Assembly: GCF_902729405.1 (NCBI RefSeq)
Contig: NZ_LR746496.1
Location: 3,782,001-3,846,000 of the forward strand
Reading direction: 5' to 3'
From: Acididesulfobacillus acetoxydans
Lineage (GTDB): Bacteria > Bacillota > Desulfitobacteriia > Desulfitobacteriales > Desulfitobacteriaceae
DNA: 64,000 nt
Shown here: piece by piece, positions 10,801 to 19,207 of the stretch
Numbering within the stretch: position 1 is the first letter of the stretch
Layout: each line of letters begins with the position of its first letter
Notes under the pieces: generated by a model
Database searches by the model: none
What the model saw: the letters and a program-made list of their open reading frames with translations, nothing else
What the model was told of the DNA's origin: nothing
Position numbers and translations under genes: made by a program

Positions 10801-13800
10801 TATTGACGGTTTTCATCCGCAATGATATTGTTTCAATTCCTCATAGGCAGGCTATCGGCCCTGTTCTGTCTGACCTGCATACCATGCGTGACTACGTTTC
10901 AATTCCTCATAGGCAGGCTATCGGCTTTACCCACTTCCAGAGGCATTCCTCCATAAGATCTTGTTTCAATTCCTCATAGGCAGGCTATCGGCGGGGTTAT
11001 GAATCTGGGGAGGGACTGTTAACATGGGTTTCAATTCCTCATAGGCAGGCTATCGGCAGTATAAACCCTATTGCATTTGTCAGTCATATGCGTTAGTTTC
11101 AATTCCTCATAGGCAGGCTATCGGCAAACATTCTTTTTACGGCTGAATGGTGGTTCGGCTTGTTTCAATTCCTCATAGGCAGGCTATCGGCGGGGCTGGC
11201 CATCCTCAGCCTGGAATCCCGAGGCGCGGTTTCAATTCCTCATAGGCAGGCTATCGGCAAGCTACAGAGTTCACACGCTTTTTCAAGCGTGCAGAGTTTC
11301 AATTCCTCATAGGCAGGCTATCGGCCGGCAAAGGTGTTGACAGGAAGTAAAAGATATGGTAGAAGTTTCAATTCCTCATAGGCAGGCTATCGGCATCTAC
11401 TTCCAGGATGAGGAAGGGACTTTCCTTACTGTTTCAATTCCTCATAGGCAGGCTATCGGCTTTGACATTGTAAATTCTGAGATTGATCGCCTTGTCATGT
11501 TTCAATTCCTCATAGGCAGGCTATCGGCACTTAGGCTCATCAGTTCCTAAAGTTATATCCTTCCAGTTTCAATTCCTCATAGGCAGGCTATCGGCTCTGA
11601 TACAAGTATACATCAACTTATGTGTAAATGGTTTCAATTCCTCATAGGCAGGCTATCGGCTTTCCGGTCTGTATAAGAGAATGGGAATATGGCTAGTTTC
11701 AATTCCTCATAGGCAGGCTATCGGCGATATTCGGAAAAAGGAATAATATTCTAGAGCATTGGGTTTCAATTCCTCATAGGCAGGCTATCGGCTGCTCAAA
11801 ACTGACAGAGAGATGAAAGCGCGGGACTAGTTTCAATTCCTCATAGGCAGGCTATCGGCTCGTGGATCTGCCGGATTGTGTCAGCATTTTCCGAGGTTTC
11901 AATTCCTCATAGGCAGGCTATCGGCTTCCTTCTCGTCTTCGAGGAAATCTTGCATAAGATCAGTTTCAATTCCTCATAGGCAGGCTATCGGCGAAGGCTT
12001 TCTAGCCTTCTTTTTACCCTCATATGTGAGTTTCAATTCCTCATAGGCAGGCTATCGGCCTCATTTTCTTTTCTCCTTCTGGAAGGCGGTTGGCGTTTCA
12101 ATTCCTCATAGGCAGGCTATCGGCCCTTTGAGGCGCTCGTACAGGGCGAGCGCGAACAGTGTTTCAATTCCTCATAGGCAGGCTATCGGCTTTAGCGTAG
12201 AAATTTCTGCGTCCCTCTTCTTCGTGTTTCAATTCCTCATAGGCAGGCTATCGGCTGCTCAAAACTGACAGAGAGATGAAAGCGCGGGACTAGTTTCAAT
12301 TCCTCATAGGCAGGCTATCGGCGTAGCACTCCATCCAGACTGCATGGATGGATGGTGCTCGTTTCAATTCCTCATAGGCAGGCTATCGGCTATTCTGACA
12401 TTTGTCTTCGGGAATTGCCATTCCCGGTTTCAATTCCTCATAGGCAGGCTATCGGCGCGATGCTCTCGACGATTGCCCCGAATGCGACGGTAGTTTCAAT
12501 TCCTCATAGGCAGGCTATCGGCCCCTCTGTGAGTGGGGTCATGTTTCCGTCCCACTCAGGTTTCAATTCCTCATAGGCAGGCTATCGGCGCGGCTACTAT
12601 GAGGTCACGCGGGAAACCGACCGCGGTTTCAATTCCTCATAGGCAGGCTATCGGCTGGGTATCCTTGGGGCTCTTGCTGCTTGGCGGGTTACGGTTTCAA
12701 TTCCTCATAGGCAGGCTATCGGCGGTGAATAGTGGGGAAGAACAATTCAGCGTGATCCGTTTCAATTCCTCATAGGCAGGCTATCGGCTCGCGACGGAGT
12801 GCAGGGCGCGAAATTCAGCCTCACGTTTCAATTCCTCATAGGCAGGCTATCGGCTTGACGAGTATCTTGATATTGACGCACAGTGGATGGTTTCAATTCC
12901 TCATAGGCAGGCTATCGGCAGCGGCTACTATGAGGTCACGCGGGAAACCGACCGCGGTTTCAATTCCTCATAGGCAGGCTATCGGCACGGCCATTCTTGA
13001 TTCCTCCTTTAAATTCGGGTTTCGTTTCAATTCCTCATAGGCAGGCTATCGGCAGGAGTAGATCATTTCCCATGACTTATTTCCCATCTGTTTCAATTCC
13101 TCATAGGCAGGCTATCGGCGGGTCCAGAGAGGGGAGGTGGCTTGCGTGTTTCTCTTGTTTCAATTCCTCATAGGCAGGCTATCGGCTCAAACTTCAATTT
13201 TAACTTTTGCCGTTTGTTTAATTTGTTTCAATTCCTCATAGGCAGGCTATCGGCCGTTCGTCCAAATGCCCTCCCAGTCCTCAGGATGCTGTTTCAATTC
13301 CTCATAGGCAGGCTATCGGCTATTTCTCGGTAACAGACTTTTCTGTGGCCAAGATCGGTTTCAATTCCTCATAGGCAGGCTATCGGCCATTTAAATTTAT
13401 AAGCTTTTCCTCCTTCTTTTTTATAGTTTCAATTCCTCATAGGCAGGCTATCGGCTATCGATAATATTCCAAGGATAATAAGGGGAAGGAGGTTTCAATT
13501 CCTCATAGGCAGGCTATCGGCATTCAATCTGCTGTCGATAATAAAGACGCAAGTTTAGCGTTTCAATTCCTCATAGGCAGGCTATCGGCTCCTCATTTTC
13601 AGGTAACGATGACGGATTGTCCTGCCGGTTTCAATTCCTCATAGGCAGGCTATCGGCCATCTTCGTCCTCCTTTTGTGCTAAATATTCATTGTTGTTTCA
13701 ATTCCTCATAGGCAGGCTATCGGCGGTGAGAAAATGAGACGTGTCTATATTGCCTACGGCAGTTTCAATTCCTCATAGGCAGGCTATCGGCGACGCAGAC

Positions 13801-14390
13801 GCGATTTATGAACGTGCCTGGTCGGAAGTTTCAATTCCTCATAGGCAGGCTATCGGCGTTCCCGGCGTACTTCCCGGGGGCACGCCGTAGTTGGTTTCAA
13901 TTCCTCATAGGCAGGCTATCGGCCAATATCTTTTAAAACCTGTTCCGGCAAATTTTTTGTGTTTCAATTCCTCATAGGCAGGCTATCGGCTTTAGCGCAA
14001 TTTCTTATTTCTTGGTGTTCGGCGCGTGTTTCAATTCCTCATAGGCAGGCTATCGGCGACCACTGAGCCAAACATCCCCTTCTTGGTTGAGTTGTTTCAA
14101 TTCCTCATAGGCAGGCTATCGGCCTGTGCATTTTGTTGATTAGATTTTGTCATATTTGATTGGTTTCAATTCCTCATAGGCAGGCTATCGGCCCTTCTTT
14201 TTTATATAAAGAGAGACCAGAGATGTTTGTTTCAATTCCTCATAGGCAGGCTATCGGCTTGCATTTAAATCAAATGCGTGCTAAAATAAGAGAGGTTTCA
14301 ATTCCTCATAGGCAGGCTATCGGCTCGATAACTGGAATATCCTTTTCGTCTAGAACGGCAGTTTCAATTCCTCATAGGCAGGCTATCGGC
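4879..14390 (-). CRISPR. Very large CRISPR array, 144 repeats / 143 spacers by hand count
   Basis: Repeats of 30 nt read GTTTCAATTCC...GGCTATCGGC on the plus strand, with a unit length of 65-69 nt and spacers of about 34-39 nt. On the minus strand the repeat ends ATTGAAAC, the usual 8-nt 5' handle of type I-B/III crRNAs, so the array is transcribed leftwards. The leftmost unit (4879-4908) is degenerate at its outer end, as expected at the leader-distal end. The rightmost unit (14361-14390) is perfect and abuts the leader. Variants seen: substitutions in the unit at 5010-5039 and a 6-nt internal deletion in the unit at 5473-5496. Several spacers are duplicated or near-duplicated. All short reading frames across this block are translations of the repeat and are not genes. 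Confidence 0.99.
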
Positions 14391-14542
14391 CCATTTTGGT
14401 CGCATGGATAGGGCTCTCCCAAAAAGACCCCTTCGCTGAACTGTGCGCCCGGATTGTAAGAAAGCTGTAGAATATGGGCTTTCGCATGTCGTCGATCACC
14501 AGGACTTTTTACGCTATCAAGTATCGACGACATTTTAGATAC
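14391..14542 (-). promoter_or_regulatory. CRISPR leader
   Basis: The 152 bases between the first perfect repeat and the cas2 stop codon hold no open frame and are the expected position of the leader. Reading on the minus strand it includes a perfect 10-bp inverted repeat (see separate entry) and then a mixed-composition stretch up to the first repeat. New spacers should be added at 14390/14391. Confidence 0.75.
14487..14532 (-). promoter_or_regulatory. 10-bp perfect inverted repeat in the CRISPR leader
   Basis: TGTCGTCGAT at 14487-14496 is matched by ATCGACGACA at 14523-14532, separated by 26 nt. It lies immediately after the cas2 stop, at the predicted start of the pre-crRNA leader. It could be a protein-binding site guiding leader-end integration, an operator, or an RNA hairpin. 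It lacks a clean U-tract, so it is not a standard terminator. Confidence 0.5.
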
Positions 14543-14806
14543 TCAAATTATAAGGTCCTGCCCCCCCTTACGCAACCCCATAATCTCCCTGTCAGTATAC
14601 CTCGTTGTACGTGACGTATAGATAATGACAGAATCCGCGTCCGGGTCGATGATTTCCTCCAATTCCATCTTAAGCTTTTTTAAACCCGCATCTCCTATAT
14701 CACCTTCTAAAACGGAGTTTTGCACCCAGTTAAGGTACTTTCGACAACGTTTCAGAACTCTGGTCACTCTCTTTTCACCTACATCGTAAACGAGGATTAC
14801 ATACAT
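14543..14806 (-). CDS. cas2: CRISPR adaptation protein Cas2
   Basis: An 87-residue protein beginning MYVILVYDVGEKRVTRVLK, with the YD at the end of the first beta strand and the ferredoxin-like pattern of Cas2, plus the conserved second half ending in YTSRTTRYTDRE. Cas2 dimerises and bridges two Cas1 dimers during spacer integration. It is the last gene of the leftward I-B operon, 68 bases after cas1, and its stop is next to the leader. Confidence 0.97.
   Translation of the reverse strand: MYVILVYDVGEKRVTRVLKRCRKYLNWVQNSVLEGDIGDAGLKKLKMELEEIIDPDADSVIIYTSRTTRYTDREIMGLRKGGQDLII
14547..14575 (-). promoter_or_regulatory. Candidate array promoter inside the end of cas2
   Basis: On the minus strand TTGCGT (14575-14570) and TATAAT (14552-14547) are separated by exactly 17 bases, which fits a sigma-70/SigA promoter with a perfect -10 and a half-matching -35. 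The predicted start would be near 14540, giving a leader transcript of about 150 nt before the first repeat. It overlaps the last codons of cas2. Confidence 0.45.
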
Positions 14807-14874
14807 TGGCTACCCACCCCAACTCTCAAAAAACGCCAGCCATAAAATCATAACTTGGATTGCACAAGCTCATT

Positions 14875-15870
14875 TTACCACTGCGTCACGAACGGTTCGT
14901 ACAGCGTTTCTCCCATCAAGTGTTTCTCCAGTTTATAGAGTTCAAGGCGCATTAGGCGCCGGTATGAAACGGGACTACCGATATCCCGATGATTGATCGT
15001 TGCCTTGAGCCGGTTTTCCAGTTCTTCGACAAAGGCGCGCCTGCCGCTCTCCTTTAACAACAGCCCGCCTGCCTCCTTTTTGAAGTCCTTCTTGCTAACC
15101 ATCTTCTTTCCGATCAGGGTGAAAATGGTTCGGTCGATGATGATCGGTTTGAAAATCTCCGCCACATCAAGATTCAGAGTGAAGCGGCGAAAGTTCGTCG
15201 TATGCAAATAGCCTATCCTTGGATCCAGGTGAGTGTGGTAGATCTCGCTGAGAACCGCAGAGTATATTATTCCGTTACCGAAGCTGATCAGTGTATTCAT
15301 TTCGTTTTCTGGAGGTCGCTTCGAACGTCCTTCAAACGCAAAGCCTGGGTTTCCATGGATAGCGTCAAAGGCCCGATAGTATTGGTCCCTGATATTTCCT
15401 TCGATCGCCATAAGCTGTGAAATATCCGCAGTACCCCCTATCCGACCGGACAACTGTTCCACCTCCGCTAACCTTACGGCAACATCTTTCTCCCGATTTA
15501 GATAGTACTTCAATACTTGCCGGATATTGCGTGCCGCACCCTGGATAAATTGTTTAGCCAGGTACAACCGCGCTTCAGCCTTAAGATAGTGTTCAGCTTG
15601 ACGCAAAATCATATAGCCCGAATTATAATGTTCCCCTGGATAAAATGTTCCGGAGTAGTACCCATAATAATTGAAATAGTGGATTAGAATCTCTTTCTGA
15701 GCGCAAAACTCAAGAAATCGTTTGTTAATGTCCACCTCTCCGAGAACCATGAGTTCGGCGGTGTCTTCAACCGGGATGTATTTATGCTCCCCTTCCTCAC
15801 TCTCGAAGTAAATCGTATTGTCCTTACGACGTAACTGTCCATTCGAAAAGATATATAATGTTTTTCTCAC
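14875..15870 (-). CDS. cas1: CRISPR integrase Cas1, type I-B
   Basis: The frame extends to a GTG at 15891, but the start at GTG 15870 (MRKTLYIFSNGQL) is preferred: GGAAGGGG lies about 5 nt upstream and the sequence matches the usual type I-B Cas1 beginning. This gives 331 residues. The C-terminal domain carries the conserved metal-binding region with AIEGNIRDQYY and LGYLHTT-like segments (here IGYLHTTN). It catalyses spacer integration together with Cas2 at the leader end of the array. It follows cas4 with 27 bases between the stop of cas4 and this start. Confidence 0.96.
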   Translation of the reverse strand: MRKTLYIFSNGQLRRKDNTIYFESEEGEHKYIPVEDTAELMVLGEVDINKRFLEFCAQKEILIHYFNYYGYYSGTFYPGEHYNSGYMILRQAEHYLKAEARLYLAKQFIQGAARNIRQVLKYYLNREKDVAVRLAEVEQLSGRIGGTADISQLMAIEGNIRDQYYRAFDAIHGNPGFAFEGRSKRPPENEMNTLISFGNGIIYSAVLSEIYHTHLDPRIGYLHTTNFRRFTLNLDVAEIFKPIIIDRTIFTLIGKKMVSKKDFKKEAGGLLLKESGRRAFVEELENRLKATINHRDIGSPVSYRRLMRLELYKLEKHLMGETLYEPFVTQW

Positions 15871-15897
15871 GTTAGCCCCTTCCGTTAACACCCCAAC

Positions 15898-16419
15898 TCA
15901 AGCCCAACACAACTCCTTGTACGCACAGTTCCTGCACAACGCAATTTTCTTCACTTGTGGAGGCTTGTCCAAGCCTAAAATTCGTTCAATTTGCTTTAGG
16001 GCACAAAATAGCTCCTCTTCCAGCGAGTCCGTTAAGATAACCTCTTCTTTCTTCTTCTCCTTGGGAAACAGCAACTCGCCTCTGGCCACAATCCCTCGCT
16101 GCTTCAGTTCCCATAGGTAAAACGCCAACTGCATCTTAGCGCTTCTTGCATATCTGGAACTCTTTTTCACCTCACCCACCACCAACCCATCTTTATCCTG
16201 CCGGACGATATCTAGCTTGATATTGCCTACCGAGATTTCTTTCTCTTTGTCCCGTACATAAGTGTGTTCGTGAATGAACCTGCCAACATCCATATTGGGA
16301 TCGTCCTCATCCGGATTGATCTGGTGGGCCATGAGCCAAACTTCCCTTGGACAACAGAAATAGTACCAGACAATTGTACCCGTAATATTGAAGCCAGTGG
16401 GGTTCGGGTTCATCTCCAT
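15898..16419 (-). CDS. cas4: CRISPR-associated Cas4 nuclease
   Basis: A 173-residue protein with the four-cysteine iron-sulfur arrangement of Cas4: CCPREVW near residue 23 and CRNCAYKELC close to the C-terminus. Between them are the RecB-like nuclease motifs DIVRQDKDGLVVGEVKKSS and the Q-x-x-x-Y (QLAFYLWEL). Cas4 trims prespacers and selects PAM ends for Cas1-Cas2. It lies directly upstream of cas1. The 111-base gap upstream to the broken cmr1-like gene shows no gene. Confidence 0.96.
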   Translation of the reverse strand: MEMNPNPTGFNITGTIVWYYFCCPREVWLMAHQINPDEDDPNMDVGRFIHEHTYVRDKEKEISVGNIKLDIVRQDKDGLVVGEVKKSSRYARSAKMQLAFYLWELKQRGIVARGELLFPKEKKKEEVILTDSLEEELFCALKQIERILGLDKPPQVKKIALCRNCAYKELCWA

Positions 16420-16530
16420 AAGTAATCACTCCAAAATACGCTAGCGCAGCAGTATATGAATCTGCAAATGACTTCCGTCCCGTCCGCCTAGGGTAGAATC
16501 GCGTTTGGGTACACAGCGGAAAGTTCTCCT

Positions 16531-17259
16531 TTAGCCACCACTCGGCGACCATGCCTTGATCGCCTGAACCTTCTTCACGTTCTTCTGCCCGGTCGGTTTT
16601 TTCCATTGATCTGGCTTGTTCGTCTGGTACCAAACCGCCAAACGCTGGGCAATCATCCTTCGTTCCGCTTCCGGGCGACTGGTGTCTTCTAATCGTGGCA
16701 ACCATTTATTCGTCATCGCTGTCATAAACCGCTCTGGTTGAACGTCAAATCCATCTTCGTCCATTTCCCGTTCCATGGGCGTCATAGCGGCCCTCCGCTC
16801 CCGTCCCAGCTCTGTCACTTTTTCTTCTTCCTGTTTCTTTATCCTAAGGCTCCATTGATTGCGCAGGTCAAAAAGTGCGCCTTCTTTGATAAACTCTTTA
16901 TTTTCCCTGTAACCAACCGGACCATAGCCCATATACAGCAGACCTTGCTGACGAGCATCCGCATCCAATTCGGATGCAATGAGAGGTTCTTTGCTCCGAA
17001 AATCGATCTTCATCAGCAAACGCGCCTGCCCACCCTGGATATTCCCTGGCCCTTGCCCGCTCCTGGCACTGCCAAAAATCTGGCTTTCCTCACGGCTCAC
17101 CGTTTCCACACTTCTTAACCGTCCTAAGGCGACCACGCGATACCAGTAACGCAGCGTCCCTTTCTAGGATGCCGCTTCGAACCTCCGGTCGGTCTTATTG
17201 GCTCCATACATGAAAAGAGGCGATACGACTTTAACTGTCACGCAAAGTTTCTCCATCAT
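16531..17259 (-). pseudogene. Second cmr1-like RAMP gene interrupted by one in-frame amber codon
   Basis: From the ATG at 17259 (preceded by a G-rich ribosome site) translation gives MMEKLCVTVKVVSPLFMYGAN, then F-E-A-A-S, a TAG at 17166-17164, then KGTLRYWYRVVALG and on without interruption to the stop at 16531. The intact cmr1 at 2946-3857 has PSFKGMLRFWWRAV in the same place, so exactly one codon is replaced by the stop. The downstream part keeps an E-S-Q-I-F-G-S-A-R-S-G-Q motif like that of Cmr1. Total length is about 242 codons, shorter than Cmr1, so the C-terminus may also be lost. It sits between the CARF-HEPN gene and cas4 inside the I-B operon. Confidence 0.85.
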
Positions 17260-17324
17260 TCGCCCCCCCTTGTGAGTTCTCTTCCTGTGCCTGTACCGAT
17301 CCATTCACCGCACAGGGTCCTTGT

Positions 17325-19136
17325 TTAGGACAGGTAGAACATCTCCCCCTCAACAAAAGGTACCTGTTTCTGTTCATCCGCAAGGCGCCTATCGGCAAAT
17401 GCCACCTCATGGACTAAGTAATCCCTATCCCTTAGGGAACTTGCCACTTCCTGCACCGCGTATTGCAACGCTGTCGTCCCCCCGGTAATGTTGACAAAGA
17501 TCTCCACATTTGGGAGAGACTCAACCGCTCGTGAAATCTCTGCTTCTATCTGCGGAAGTTCTTGAAAACATGTGAACGGATCTTCTACCACGATTTTCTG
17601 CAGAGTCCCTTGATATTCGGCGTGTTCGGTAATCCGCGGCAAGTCGGCATCCGCTTCTTGGGAGGTAAGGACGAGAACGTGCTCGGGTGCCAATCTTCGC
17701 AACGCACTGAACAATGGTCCCGCAGATAAGCCTAACGGTGATAAGAGCAGGCGCGCAGCCTTCTGCATTTCCCCCGTCGCCCTCATTGGCCATGTTGGAT
17801 CCTTTCCTGCCTGCATCTCGACGATGCGTTCAAATTTGGTCAGTATCGTGCCTAACACAGTTTCGAACTTGTGGGCACGGTGATTCTTACACGTGTATTC
17901 CGCATGGTCCAAGTCGTTACGATAATCCATAATACCATCCAGCAACTTAGCCACCTCGAGTAATTCCAAATCATTACGCATGGCATCCACTATCCACGAT
18001 TGCGATTTTATGGCGTTTTCCCATCGTTCTGCCGCAATGTTCTGAGCCAAAACCTTTGCCGCTTTGGTGATAAGCTCACGTTCCCGGCCACATTCCGCCT
18101 TGAGACCGTGTTCCTCATATCCAACAGCTGAACACAGGAAAGAAATCACGTTCTCCCGCAGAATAGTCCAGGCTTGCTGTATTTTATCGTGGTCGAGACA
18201 CCAGCGCACCAGCGCGTTGGCCTTTTGAATATCTGTACCGGCCAACATATTGGCCATCTTACCCCGAACCACGTCCAGGATAGGCAGCAAGGCTTTAATA
18301 TAAGGCACCGGTTCATCCTTGTTCATCACTGCATTTTGCGATATGCCGGGAAGTGTGTCCCTGAGAATTGTCCGGGTTCGGCACGTAGCGGCTTGCTGAG
18401 AAAATTCATGCAGGTTCTTGAGCAACCGGTTTAGCAGATGAAGGTTCTCATCCGTGGTCTTTAAGCTGGCATTAACTGGAGAAAGCTCGACCCGGGCTAT
18501 GCCATAAAGATCCTTGGTATCCCCAGCCTTAACAAAATGGTCTGCGGCTGCGGACCAGTCCATCAGCCTAACAAACTCTTTCAGATCAATTACGTCCACC
18601 AAACGTTCTCTCAGCGGCATATTCTCCACTTCGTTCCTGCGCCCCAGGGCCTCGAAAGCTCCGTAGACGATTCCCTCGATCTTGATCTTCCGAAAAACAC
18701 GGGCATAGTTTAAAAGCAGTAAGCTCAAAAACGGCAGGCTTCGATAGGAGTGGGTGATATCAAAAATGACCTGATCCCCGACGTTGACATTGCGCTCCAC
18801 TACTTCAAAGATTGACCACATCTGGTCTATCGTGAAACCTTCGCAAACGTCCACTGTGCGCACCCGAATTCCCGAGTACGCCTCCTGTGACAACTGCTCA
18901 GTCAGTTCTTCCTCAAGCGGCCGTTCCCCGTTCGGTCCATTTCTCGACCAGTTTCTCTCTCGCGCTTCTCGTGTAAGAAAAATTATGATCTCCCGTTCTT
19001 GAGTCAGATCCCCTAGGAACAATTCCACTAACGCGGTCTGGATGAAACGCCGTGGAGCAGCCTCTCCGACCTGCGTTCGATAAACACAAGGCAAATAGTT
19101 ATTCGTGCCGAGAAAGCTCATCAGTTTTAAACCCAT
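17325..19136 (-). CDS. CARF-HEPN effector of the TM1812/Csx family with a second C-terminal CARF-like domain
   Basis: 603 residues. The N-terminus (KLMSFLGTNNYLPCVYR, 4-20) and the segment FDITHSYRSLPF (125-136) match the TM1812 (TIGR02221) CARF proteins. The middle is helical, with a HEPN ribonuclease signature R-N-D-L-D-H at 406-411 (R-X4-H). Residues about 485-600 form an alpha/beta segment beginning EHVLVLTSQE and including VNITGGTTAL (548-557), a second CARF-like nucleotide-binding motif. The predicted role is an RNase activated by cyclic oligoadenylate. It is placed between cas3 and the broken cmr1-like gene in the I-B operon. The start is supported by GAGAGGTGG seven bases upstream. 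The role of the second CARF-like domain (binding or self-limiting cleavage) is my inference. Confidence 0.85.
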   Translation of the reverse strand: MGLKLMSFLGTNNYLPCVYRTQVGEAAPRRFIQTALVELFLGDLTQEREIIIFLTREARERNWSRNGPNGERPLEEELTEQLSQEAYSGIRVRTVDVCEGFTIDQMWSIFEVVERNVNVGDQVIFDITHSYRSLPFLSLLLLNYARVFRKIKIEGIVYGAFEALGRRNEVENMPLRERLVDVIDLKEFVRLMDWSAAADHFVKAGDTKDLYGIARVELSPVNASLKTTDENLHLLNRLLKNLHEFSQQAATCRTRTILRDTLPGISQNAVMNKDEPVPYIKALLPILDVVRGKMANMLAGTDIQKANALVRWCLDHDKIQQAWTILRENVISFLCSAVGYEEHGLKAECGRERELITKAAKVLAQNIAAERWENAIKSQSWIVDAMRNDLELLEVAKLLDGIMDYRNDLDHAEYTCKNHRAHKFETVLGTILTKFERIVEMQAGKDPTWPMRATGEMQKAARLLLSPLGLSAGPLFSALRRLAPEHVLVLTSQEADADLPRITEHAEYQGTLQKIVVEDPFTCFQELPQIEAEISRAVESLPNVEIFVNITGGTTALQYAVQEVASSLRDRDYLVHEVAFADRRLADEQKQVPFVEGEMFYLS

Positions 19137-19207
19137 CTATATCCACCTCTCTATGAAAACAACCGGGATCCACCATACAAGACAATGCTTGTCAGCGTCA
19201 AGCCCGC

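Noticed and set aside
5003-14411. Many plus-strand reading frames with repeated HRQAIG or FLIGRLSA peptides
   Set aside because: They are translations of the CRISPR repeats and have no ribosome sites; the block is an array.
16307-16705. Minus-strand frame of 132 codons between the cmr1-like pseudogene and cas4
   Set aside because: It overlaps both in another frame and shows no known motif; a frameshifted continuation of the RAMP gene was considered but no homology was seen.
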